A stretch of DNA of 46,048 bases, taken from NCBI GenBank assembly GCA_019309115.1, contig JAFDGW010000035.1, forward strand, positions 1-46,048. The letters run 5' to 3'. Both the position numbers and the translations under genes were made by a program. The DNA comes from Deltaproteobacteria bacterium. Lineage in GTDB: Bacteria > Desulfobacterota > Syntrophobacteria > Syntrophobacterales > Thermodesulforhabdaceae. The notes beneath the pieces were generated by a model. The model was not told the DNA's origin. It saw only the letters and a list, made by a program, of their open reading frames with translations, and did no database searches. How positions within the stretch are numbered: position 1 is the first letter of the stretch; every line of letters begins with the position of its first letter. Shown here piece by piece: positions 1 to 7,595 of the stretch.

Positions 1-1
1 C

Positions 2-136
2 ACCCTCCTGGTGAAAAATCAGCGGTTTATATCTGTAAAACCTAAACCCTCGAAATTGCATACTTTTTCTAAAAAATATCTTTCATTCTGTCAACAATTT
101 ACTTATATTTGTTCGCGGATCCAGGTTCCTATGTAA
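2..136 (+). other. Possible 3' end of an upstream gene at the window edge
   Basis: A reading frame is open from the first bases of the window to a TAA at 134-136 (about 44 codons, no start seen). A second frame carries a short tail reading ADPGSYVKRIESIYDSLID before a TAA at 172-174, a sequence that resembles the C-terminal helix of many GT4 glycosyltransferases, but that frame has stops further upstream. One of them may be the end of a gene lying to the left, possibly with a frameshift. The sequence inside the window is too short to decide. Confidence 0.2.
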
Positions 137-185
137 AAAGGATTGAAAGCATTTACGACAGTTTAATTGACTAAGAGGTATTTTG

Positions 186-1154
186 ATGTCGTTATCTGAG
201 TTGTCTGAGTCTTTATTTTTCACAATTATTATACCAACTTATAATCGAGCAGATATTCTTTCTGATTGTCTTTTGGCGCTTGCAAAACAGACGATAAATC
301 CCGAGTTTTTTGAGGTAATTGTGGGCAATGACGGTTCAAAGGATCATACCCTATCGGTATTGCAGCAGCTTAAAGAAGTGGTGCCTTACCGACTTCGCTT
401 TTTTTCTCAGGAAAATAAGGGCCCCAATGTGATTCGAAACAGGGCCATTAAAATGGCCGAGGCACCGGTAGTGGTTTTCTTCAACGACGATACCATTGCC
501 CTTCCTGATTGTCTTGAAAACCATTTGATTTTTCATAAGCGATTTTCTGAGGAAAACATCGCCGTGCTTGGAAAATTAACTATAGATCCTTCTATTCCAG
601 CTACGCCTTTTTCACAAGTGGCATTGGATTTGAGTTATGCCCAGTGGCAGGGAAAGCGAAACTTGGACTGGCGAGCCTTCTACACGTGCAATCTTTCTGT
701 TAAGAAAAGCTTTCTGCTTAAATATGGCTTATTTGATGAGAATATCTGGTATAATGATGATGTAGAACTAGGCTCCAGATTAGACCGACATGGCTTGAGG
801 ATTATTTATTGTTGGGAAGCAGTTGGTTATCATAGGCACTATCTCAGCGAGCAAGATTATCTAGCCATTGCCGAGAAGGATGGAAAAGGTTTGGCCGTAT
901 GGTATTGCAGTAAGCCAGAGTATAGAGAATATCTTAGAATGTTACACTTTCCAACCTTAATGCCAATAACAACACAGTTTAAATACCTTGCGGGAGACAT
1001 GATATTCCACCCACTGTTACGTCCTTTATGGCTGAAATTTGCCAGAAAGCTTCTCAGCTTTAATGAAAATCTGGCGTTAAAACTTTACCTTAAATGTTAT
1101 CAGGCTGTTAAACGTGAAACGATAAAGAAAGAGGTCAAAAGATTGTCATGCTAG
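186..1154 (+). CDS. Family 2 glycosyltransferase
   Basis: A 322-residue GT-A fold glycosyltransferase of family GT2, expected to transfer a sugar from a nucleotide-sugar donor in the cytoplasm during surface polysaccharide assembly. The N-terminus has the typical strand FTIIIPTYNRAD, then VGNDGSKD, the RNRA segment, and the metal-binding acidic cluster FFNDDT. A later DVELGSRL segment fits the ED/DxxLxxR acceptor-base region. I start at the ATG at 186, preceded by AGAGG at 175-179, rather than the adjacent TTG at 183. It overlaps the following aminotransferase gene by a few bases (ATG at 1148), so the two are probably co-transcribed. Donor and acceptor cannot be read from the sequence. Confidence 0.88.
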   Translation: MSLSELSESLFFTIIIPTYNRADILSDCLLALAKQTINPEFFEVIVGNDGSKDHTLSVLQQLKEVVPYRLRFFSQENKGPNVIRNRAIKMAEAPVVVFFNDDTIALPDCLENHLIFHKRFSEENIAVLGKLTIDPSIPATPFSQVALDLSYAQWQGKRNLDWRAFYTCNLSVKKSFLLKYGLFDENIWYNDDVELGSRLDRHGLRIIYCWEAVGYHRHYLSEQDYLAIAEKDGKGLAVWYCSKPEYREYLRMLHFPTLMPITTQFKYLAGDMIFHPLLRPLWLKFARKLLSFNENLALKLYLKCYQAVKRETIKKEVKRLSC

Positions 1155-2332
1155 CCATTGATGGAGGGCGGCCGGTTCGGCCCAAGGACAGGTTCATAAT
1201 ATTTGGTGCACCCTGTATTGGCGAGGAAGAGATCTCGGAAGTAGTCGATTCAATGAGAAAGCGATGGATTGGCACGGGGCCCAAAGTTGCCAGGTTTGAA
1301 GAAGTTTTCCGTGAGCTTAAGGGAAGGCGACACGCAATTGCCGTAAATTCATGTACTGCAGCGCTTCATTTGGCTATTCTAGCGTTAGGTATAAGGCAAG
1401 GCGACGAAGTTATAACTACTCCCATGACCTTTTGTGCCACCGTAAACGCCATCATTCATGCAGGTGGAATTCCTGTTCTTGCCGACTGTGAGACGGATAC
1501 CATGAACATTAGCCCTGAGGAAATCGAGAAAAAAATAACCCGAAAAACCAAAGCAATTTTGGTTGTCCATTTTGCCGGTAGGCCGTGCGATATGGATGCA
1601 ATCATGGAACTGGCAAGGCGATATGATTTATATGTCATTGAAGATTGTGCTCACGCAATAGAAGCGTCTTACAAGGGTATTCAAGCTGGTTGTTTCGGAG
1701 ATGTTGGCTGTTTCAGCTTTTACGTGACCAAGAACATTACGACCGGTGAGGGGGGAGTTATTATCACCGACAACGATCGCATAGCCGAGCGGGTGAAAAT
1801 GCTCGCTTTACACGGTATGAGCAAGGATGCGTGGCTCAGGTTTTCCGACCAGGGTTACAGGCATTACGAAGTTATACACGCGGGCTTTAAATACAACATG
1901 ATGGATCTGCAAGCAGCAATAGGACTTCATCAACTTGAGAAACTACAAATCTTCAGAAAGCGTCGTAGAGAAATTTGGGATTATTACAATGATAGATTTG
2001 CTGATCTGCCGGTTTTTCTCCCACCCAAACCTGAACCAGAAACAGAGCATGCGTATCATCTTTACACGCCTCTCATAGATACAGACCGGTTCGGTAAAAC
2101 CCGCGATTGGGTACTCAATGCCCTCACTGCCGAAAATGTTGGCTGTGGTGTACATTATCTGCCAATTCATTATCATTCTTTTTACAAAAAAAACCTGGGT
2201 CTAAAAATGGGTGACTTTCCTGCTGCTGAGTGGATAGGCAATCGAACAATATCTCTTCCCCTGTCTGGCTGCTTGACAGATGATGAGGTGGAAGATGTAG
2301 TAAAAGCATTCAGAAAGGTTTTGACAGGATAG
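1148..2332 (+). CDS. DegT/DnrJ/EryC1/StrS-family sugar aminotransferase
   Basis: A 394-residue PLP-dependent aminotransferase of the DegT/DnrJ/EryC1 (ArnB-like) family, which converts a keto group of a nucleotide sugar to an amino group. Visible family marks are AVNSCTAALHLAI (phosphate-binding region), VIEDCAHA (Asp contacting the PLP ring nitrogen) and FSFYVTKNITTGEGG, where the Lys is the expected Schiff-base residue. The C-terminal half carries the H-Y/LP segment GVHYLPIHYHSFY typical of the family. Length is normal for the family. It sits between two glycosyltransferases with a 7-base overlap upstream and a 3-base gap downstream, which suggests that an amino sugar is built into a surface glycan. 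Confidence 0.9.
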   Translation: MLAIDGGRPVRPKDRFIIFGAPCIGEEEISEVVDSMRKRWIGTGPKVARFEEVFRELKGRRHAIAVNSCTAALHLAILALGIRQGDEVITTPMTFCATVNAIIHAGGIPVLADCETDTMNISPEEIEKKITRKTKAILVVHFAGRPCDMDAIMELARRYDLYVIEDCAHAIEASYKGIQAGCFGDVGCFSFYVTKNITTGEGGVIITDNDRIAERVKMLALHGMSKDAWLRFSDQGYRHYEVIHAGFKYNMMDLQAAIGLHQLEKLQIFRKRRREIWDYYNDRFADLPVFLPPKPEPETEHAYHLYTPLIDTDRFGKTRDWVLNALTAENVGCGVHYLPIHYHSFYKKNLGLKMGDFPAAEWIGNRTISLPLSGCLTDDEVEDVVKAFRKVLTG

Positions 2333-2335
2333 GCC

Positions 2336-3382
2336 TTGCGTATTGCAATTGTTTCCATTCCGTACAAGCCGACTCCGCCCAGAGGGTATGGTGGGATCGA
2401 GCGCGTTGTGTACGAACTGGTTGAGGAGCTGGTTCGCAGAGGGCATGATGTAACCCTTTTTGCTACGCCTGGCAGTTATTGTTCCGGACGAACCGTGGAA
2501 GTTCCCGATTACGACCCGTCAAAGGCTCCTTCCGGTATCACTGGCGGTATGTCGTGGATTTCGGAAGAACCTCTTTACAGGTCCATGAAGGAATATCTGT
2601 CCGACAATCCTGTGGACGTTATCCACGATTGGTCCTTTGAGAATACTTTTGTACGCAGGCACCCAGAGACTTTCCCATTTCTGATATCAACCTGCATTCC
2701 ACCACCGCCGGATTACGAAAGAGTTAATTTGGTTGCCGCAAGTCGAGCTCATTCCCGCCTTTTTGATCCGCCTGTGCCATATGTTCACTATGGCATCAAT
2801 CTGGGTTCTTATCCTTTTTCCCCCAACAAACCGGAGCCCATAATACACATTGCCAAAATAGCGCCCTACAAAGGTCAGCATATTGCCGTTCTGGCAGCTT
2901 TTCTGGCGAGAAAGCCTTTAACAGTGGCAGGGAATGTAGAGAGCACTCGCTACTTCAATTGGGTAATGAAACCACTTTTCAGGTTAATCCCGAGTGTGAA
3001 GTATATCGGTGAAATTCCAGGCACTGCTCAGTTTTTGAAGGGCGCGTGTGCACTTGTCCAAACCCCTCGATGGTTTGATGTGTTGCCTCTGGTTATTATT
3101 GAATCTCTTGCCTGTGGGACACCGGTTATAGCTTTCGAGCAGGGGGGAATTTCTGAGCAAATAATAGACGGCGTTAATGGTTATTTGTGCCATTGCTTTG
3201 CGGACCTTGTGAGAGCTATGAAAAACGTGAATAAGCTAAACCCTTGTGCCTGCCGTGAAGTAGCAGAAAAAAGGTTTCATGTCAGGAGGATGGCAGAAGA
3301 ATATGAGGCGCTTTATGCACGGGTTATCAAGGGTGAGAAGTGGTTTGCCCGTTCTGTCAACTTTAGAAATAGCCTTTCATAA
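2336..3382 (+). CDS. Family 4 glycosyltransferase
   Basis: A 348-residue GT-B fold protein of family GT4. The N-terminal domain begins MRIAIVSIPYKPTPPRGYGG, with the glycine-rich loop near the acceptor site. The C-terminal domain has AKIAPYKGQH and the donor-binding stretch PLVIIESLACGTPVIAFEQGG, including the E-x7-E-like motif. The start is a TTG at 2336 with AGGA at 2326-2329 upstream. No other start keeps the N-terminal strand. It follows the aminotransferase by three bases. Its last 70 bases (3313-3382) overlap, in antisense, the end of the convergent glycosyltransferase gene, so no terminator lies between them. The substrate is unknown. Confidence 0.87.
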   Translation: MRIAIVSIPYKPTPPRGYGGIERVVYELVEELVRRGHDVTLFATPGSYCSGRTVEVPDYDPSKAPSGITGGMSWISEEPLYRSMKEYLSDNPVDVIHDWSFENTFVRRHPETFPFLISTCIPPPPDYERVNLVAASRAHSRLFDPPVPYVHYGINLGSYPFSPNKPEPIIHIAKIAPYKGQHIAVLAAFLARKPLTVAGNVESTRYFNWVMKPLFRLIPSVKYIGEIPGTAQFLKGACALVQTPRWFDVLPLVIIESLACGTPVIAFEQGGISEQIIDGVNGYLCHCFADLVRAMKNVNKLNPCACREVAEKRFHVRRMAEEYEALYARVIKGEKWFARSVNFRNSLS

Positions 3383-4467
3383 GTTCGAACAATTCTGTCC
3401 CAGGAATAAACCTTTTGGGATCGTTTAAAAGCACGCTCTCTACAGTGGATTACCAGACTATCGTCAACGCTGAGCAATTCCAGTTTTTCTTTCAGCGATT
3501 CGATTGGTTTTGTCTTGTCAAAATACACGCCACAGTCCCGCACGACTTCTATCTGAGCCGGGTTGTTTGCTACCAGGACGCAGTTGCCAAAAGCCATCTG
3601 GTCCAGTAACACAGGCCTGGTGCCGTCTATTGTGGATGGCAGAACGAAAAATCTACAGTGACAGCTGATCTGTTTGTAATCCCTTCCCCATAAGTATCCT
3701 GTTCTCACAATTCTTGAATCATCTTTACAAAGATCATCGAGATATTTTTTGTAATCGTCAACATAAGGGGCATCACCAACAAGGACCAGTTTTAGGTCAG
3801 TACGTGCTTTTTTAAAGGCTTTGACCAGGAGATCAGCTTTATTTTCCGGAGTCATCCGACTGACGAAAAGAATGTATCCATCTGGCTTCAAACCGAACTT
3901 TTTAATTGTGCCCGTATTACTTCGCTCTTTTTCCCTGGGCCAGGGATTTGCACCGTAAGGGATAAAGATAGTGTTGCACTTGTACCTAATTTTGTAGCGC
4001 CTTTTTATAGCTCTAGAATCAGCAATGATTACATGGGCGCTGTGTTTTGCCAGATGTTCTGCAAAGCGAATATACATTTTGGCAAAGCCTTTCCATTTTG
4101 CCCGGTCCGCATCGGCACCGTCCACATTTATAATAACCCGATGTCCCGCTAATTTTGCTAGGAAAGCCACAGGACTATTGCCGGCAATTACGTAGTAAAT
4201 AATGTCGTAATTTTGTTTTAAGGCGTGAAGAGTGGAAAGCAAAGTATGGGACATGGTTTCGAGGTGTTTTGAATACAGACCCGGCAACCAGACCAGGCGC
4301 ACGCCTTTGTAAAAATTTCCCACGTCCTGTCGTACTCGTCCAATTCTGTTATAGACTGTAACGTCATGTCCTCGGTGGGCAAGCCTTATGGCCAGATTTT
4401 CGTAGAAGGTCTCAAAGCCACTGTAGGATGCAGGAATACCTCGACTTCCTAAAAGGCCTATTTTCAT
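3313..4467 (-). CDS. DUF1972/GT4-type glycosyltransferase
   Basis: A 384-residue glycosyltransferase whose N-terminus MKIGLLGSRGIPASYSGFET matches the DUF1972 N-terminal domain found before GT4 domains in rhamnosyl- and related transferases. The C-terminal domain shows LFVSRMTPENKADLL and a donor-site region with DGTRPVLLDQMAFGN, where the usual E-x7-E glutamates are partly replaced. The frame stays open upstream to 4614, but the extension is basic and low in similarity to the family. The ATG at 4467 begins the conserved strand and is the preferred start. It is transcribed against the other three glycan genes, and its stop lies inside the neighbouring gene. Confidence 0.83.
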   Translation of the reverse strand: MKIGLLGSRGIPASYSGFETFYENLAIRLAHRGHDVTVYNRIGRVRQDVGNFYKGVRLVWLPGLYSKHLETMSHTLLSTLHALKQNYDIIYYVIAGNSPVAFLAKLAGHRVIINVDGADADRAKWKGFAKMYIRFAEHLAKHSAHVIIADSRAIKRRYKIRYKCNTIFIPYGANPWPREKERSNTGTIKKFGLKPDGYILFVSRMTPENKADLLVKAFKKARTDLKLVLVGDAPYVDDYKKYLDDLCKDDSRIVRTGYLWGRDYKQISCHCRFFVLPSTIDGTRPVLLDQMAFGNCVLVANNPAQIEVVRDCGVYFDKTKPIESLKEKLELLSVDDSLVIHCRERAFKRSQKVYSWDRIVRTYERLFLKLTERANHFSPLITRA

Positions 4468-5047
4468 AAATGGCTTCCCAAAATTTGGTTTACGTACTGA
4501 AAAGTGAACATATTTAGATCTTGTGGGCAAGTCCGTTCTTTGCCGACTCCTCCGTTGAGAAACAGGGGGTGACCTTTGTCCTCCCACATTCTTTTTCAAA
4601 TCTTTTCCCCACAAAATCCGTTGCCCTCAGGTATCTCCTACCCGTAAACGGTTTTCATAGGACCAAGGGCATCCTACGAGTTATTTCTGAGAAAAGCAGT
4701 CAGCCATAGACAGAGCGGCTCGCTTGAGTTCCTCACCTGTGGTTTCTAAACACACACATCTTGCCCTTGCTCATCTTTTATTTCTTGCTCCAAAAGCTCT
4801 TGAACCACCAGAGTGACATTTTCCCTAATCGGGCACTCAGAAGAGATTCTTCCTCTTTCACACCAGACAATGATAACTCTCACAGCTCCTTGCGCATCTT
4901 ATGGCTAACTGGTATCTTCTTCGTCGTGTGACTTCCTTTTTAAATATAGGACGTCGCTTATCCTACTTTTCACCCTATACTTTGCGATATTAATTAATAT
5001 TGAGAAACTAGCGTAGTTAGGAATTTGCTAAATGGTCATCGTGAATT
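4468..5047. other. 580-bp gene-poor stretch with a possible decayed reading frame
   Basis: No intact gene is visible here. On the - strand, about 50 codons upstream of an in-frame TAG at 4746-4748 read like real protein (CPIRENVTLVVQELLEQEIK is one part). A further protein-like piece (TTGEELKRAALSMADCF) continues after a frame change down to about 4690. This suggests a degraded gene, not identified. Near the right end lies a 14-bp perfect AT palindrome at 4987-5000, about 48 bp before the next start codon. Confidence 0.35.
4987..5000. promoter_or_regulatory. Perfect 14-bp AT palindrome upstream of the DAC gene
   Basis: ATATTAATTAATAT at 4987-5000 is fully self-complementary and lies 47 bases upstream of the ATG at 5048. 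It could be an operator or part of an AT-rich promoter for the DAC-domain gene. AT-rich palindromes of this size also arise by chance, so the assignment is weak. Confidence 0.25.
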
Positions 5048-6484
5048 ATGAATTACGCTGGCAAAAAGCTGAGAATAGTAAATGTGATGGAAGGGCTCGC
5101 TGAAGGGCTTAGCCAATTTTGCGGGCCTACGCGGGTAGCTCTAATTTATGCAGAAAGGCCAGATGATCCTCTTAGGATTTGTGATCCCGCTCATTTACTG
5201 GACGGCCATGAACCGAGGCTCAGGGAGTTGTATCTAGAGTCTAACACGTGGCGCGAATGTGATCTAAGTCTCGAAGAGATGCGGTTTTTTGGGGATATTG
5301 TGCCGGAAAAGGACCTAGGCTTGAGCGGGGTCATTTCCTATGGTGGCAGAAGTGGCGCTATTTTCTATCAAATTTGGTTCGTCGATCATCACCCGGATTT
5401 GTGTTCCACAGGACCAATCGAAAGATGGCTTGAACATGCCGTTTGTCTTCTTTCTCACGATTTCGTTACTGAAGACGCTTTTTACACCGGGAGTTCTAGA
5501 TACGTTCTGAGAGAATATGCCACTTACGCCGTACGGGATTATATACTCGATGCCCTTAATCTTTTAATCGGTTGGGACATGCCCTTCCATGTAACAGATG
5601 TGCTCAACTCCATATTGGGGCTTTCCAAAATGACCGAAGAAGGGGCTTTGCCAGAAGGAATTTTGGCTATCGCTGATATGGAAACACTTGATGGGCTGGA
5701 ATTCCTTATAAGGTTACCTAAGCTCGAAAGACCGAACCTAGGTAACCTCAAACATGTAAGAAAACTTCTCACAGCGGTGCACGATAAAGAGCTGATGTTG
5801 GTGTCTGACGGTCGAGATGTAGTCGGTATCGTGCCATTTGTGCGGGACATTCCAGCTATAATTGCGGATTTCCGTAAAAATTATGGTTTTGTTTCTGTTG
5901 GCAAGCAGCGGGTTTGCAGTTTCTCAGACGGTAAGTTTTACGCAACCAATCGTGAACCTCATCTGGTTGAACTTGAAGAACTTTTGCTGGAAAAGGATTT
6001 GGACGAGGATACCCGGTATGCACTTTTCGGTGTAGTAATGACCATAGTCAGACAGGCAATTCATAACAGACATGGTGCTGCAATAGTGCTGGATCTAAAC
6101 TATCCTGTTATACCTATATCGGGTCAACGCGCTGAAACGCCGATTGAACTAACCAATGCCCAGAACTTAAAGTTAGCCTGTGCTCTGTCGAAGCTTGATG
6201 GAGCCATCCACATCGGTGCCGATTTGAAACTGTACGCCTTCTCGTGCCTTCTTGATGGTTTGGCCGCTCCTAATGAGGACAGGTCAAGGGGAGCAAGGTA
6301 TAACTCGGCGCTGAGGTTTACCGCCCAGCATCCGGAAGTCATTGTGATCACGGTGTCGGCGGATCGCCCGGTGTCGGTGTTTCAGGAAGGTGTAGATCTT
6401 ACGAGGAAGTACTTTCAGGAGGATGTTACTGCCAATGAAATTTTTCGGGAATCCAAAACGCTAGAGGAGTGGCTGTCGGAGTAA
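5048..6484 (+). CDS. Putative diadenylate cyclase (DAC-domain protein, variant motif)
   Basis: A 478-residue soluble protein. The C-terminal part, from about residue 330 to 450, matches the DAC (DisA_N) fold: a helix followed by HGAAIVLDL, then LACALSKLDGAIHIG with the DGA motif at residues 384-386, then RGARYNSALRF at 414-424, and a strand VIVITVSAD with a following VSVFQEG. DAC enzymes join two ATP into cyclic di-AMP using DGA and (G/T)xRHR motifs. Here the second motif reads GARYN, so His and the second Arg are replaced. The first ~330 residues are not recognised and may be a sensory region. No transmembrane segment is seen. No clear ribosome site precedes the ATG at 5048. An in-frame ATG at residue 14 is an alternative. 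It lies 106 bp upstream of phoH and one gene away from a 7TM-HD phosphodiesterase-like gene, which supports a nucleotide-signalling role. Activity is not certain. Confidence 0.68.
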   Translation: MNYAGKKLRIVNVMEGLAEGLSQFCGPTRVALIYAERPDDPLRICDPAHLLDGHEPRLRELYLESNTWRECDLSLEEMRFFGDIVPEKDLGLSGVISYGGRSGAIFYQIWFVDHHPDLCSTGPIERWLEHAVCLLSHDFVTEDAFYTGSSRYVLREYATYAVRDYILDALNLLIGWDMPFHVTDVLNSILGLSKMTEEGALPEGILAIADMETLDGLEFLIRLPKLERPNLGNLKHVRKLLTAVHDKELMLVSDGRDVVGIVPFVRDIPAIIADFRKNYGFVSVGKQRVCSFSDGKFYATNREPHLVELEELLLEKDLDEDTRYALFGVVMTIVRQAIHNRHGAAIVLDLNYPVIPISGQRAETPIELTNAQNLKLACALSKLDGAIHIGADLKLYAFSCLLDGLAAPNEDRSRGARYNSALRFTAQHPEVIVITVSADRPVSVFQEGVDLTRKYFQEDVTANEIFRESKTLEEWLSE

Positions 6485-6590
6485 ATGCGGGTAACCCAGG
6501 CTATTTGGACTTTAAGCTTCTTGATTTCGGTGATTAAAAGGTTATGTTACTGGCGATTAGAATTCAAACTCATGGAGGGCTAATTCGATA

Positions 6591-7589
6591 GTGGGTAAGA
6601 TGTCTTGTGCCGTTAGGCGGGAAAGCTGGGCTTCTGATGATATTGATGTAGTGAGGCAGATTGCCGGTGAGCGAAACAGTCATCTGAAAATAATTGAAAG
6701 ACAAACCGGCGTCAGGGTTCATTTGCGGGGCAATCAATTTCTGCTAGAAGGTAGCTCGCCGCAGGTGGAACTGTCCATCAGGCTATTTGATGAGCTGGCT
6801 GATCTTGTGCGGGGTGGATATCCCCTTTATGCCAGCGATGTGGTCTTTGCTTCGAGAATACTCAGCGAAAATGTGAAAGCTCGGTTAAAAGACATATTCT
6901 GTGATCGCGTTTTTGTTACTTCCAGTAAAAAAATTGTCACTCCAAAGAGCGAGAGGCAAAAAGAGTACATAGATGCTATTCGTTCCCACGATGTCGTGTT
7001 CGGTATTGGGCCGGCCGGAACAGGTAAAACCTATCTGGCCATGGCGATGGCTGTTTCCGCTCTTATGAATCAGCAAGTCAGACGGATCATATTGGTGAGA
7101 CCTGCTGTGGAAGCCGGAGAAAAACTCGGATTTCTACCGGGAGATCTGGCGGAAAAAGTCAATCCCTATCTAAGGCCTCTTTATGATGCCTTGCATGACA
7201 TGATGGATTTTGACCGAGCTGCGAAGCTTATACAAAAAGGCGTAATCGAGGTAGCTCCTCTTGCTTTTATGCGAGGCAGAACGCTGAACGAGGCCTTTGT
7301 CATTCTGGACGAGGCTCAAAATACGACACGTGATCAAATGAAAATGTTTCTCACGAGGCTCGGTATAGGTTCGAAGGCAGTGATTACCGGAGACATCACC
7401 CAGATTGACTTACCTGAAGATAAACCGTCCGGTTTGATTGAGGCCATGGAAATTTTGTGCGATGTGGAAGGGATATGTTTTGTGTATTTTTCTCACCGCG
7501 ACGTCGTTCGGCACAAGCTGGTTCAGGATATAATTCAAGCTTATGAGCGGGCTGAACCAGGGTCGATCCAACGACGATTTGGGCGTTAA
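6591..7589 (+). CDS. phoH: PhoH-family ATPase (YbeZ-like)
   Basis: A 332-residue PhoH-like P-loop ATPase, about the usual length for YbeZ/PhoH. The N-terminal ~90 residues contain a KH-like RNA-binding region. Walker A is GPAGTGKT at residues 140-147 and Walker B is in AFVILDEAQN. The sensor region ITGDITQIDLP is also typical. The family is linked to RNA metabolism and works with YbeY and RNases. The start is a GTG at 6591 with GGAGGG at 6574-6579. An ATG at 6600 is further from that site. It heads the conserved phoH-7TM-HD-ybeY order, and the next gene begins 7 bases after its stop. Confidence 0.93.
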   Translation: MGKMSCAVRRESWASDDIDVVRQIAGERNSHLKIIERQTGVRVHLRGNQFLLEGSSPQVELSIRLFDELADLVRGGYPLYASDVVFASRILSENVKARLKDIFCDRVFVTSSKKIVTPKSERQKEYIDAIRSHDVVFGIGPAGTGKTYLAMAMAVSALMNQQVRRIILVRPAVEAGEKLGFLPGDLAEKVNPYLRPLYDALHDMMDFDRAAKLIQKGVIEVAPLAFMRGRTLNEAFVILDEAQNTTRDQMKMFLTRLGIGSKAVITGDITQIDLPEDKPSGLIEAMEILCDVEGICFVYFSHRDVVRHKLVQDIIQAYERAEPGSIQRRFGR

Positions 7590-7595
7590 CGCAGA

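Noticed and set aside
4467-4614. N-terminal extension of the DUF1972 glycosyltransferase
   Set aside because: The frame is open, but the residues are basic and unlike the family. The conserved N-terminal strand starts at the ATG at 4467.
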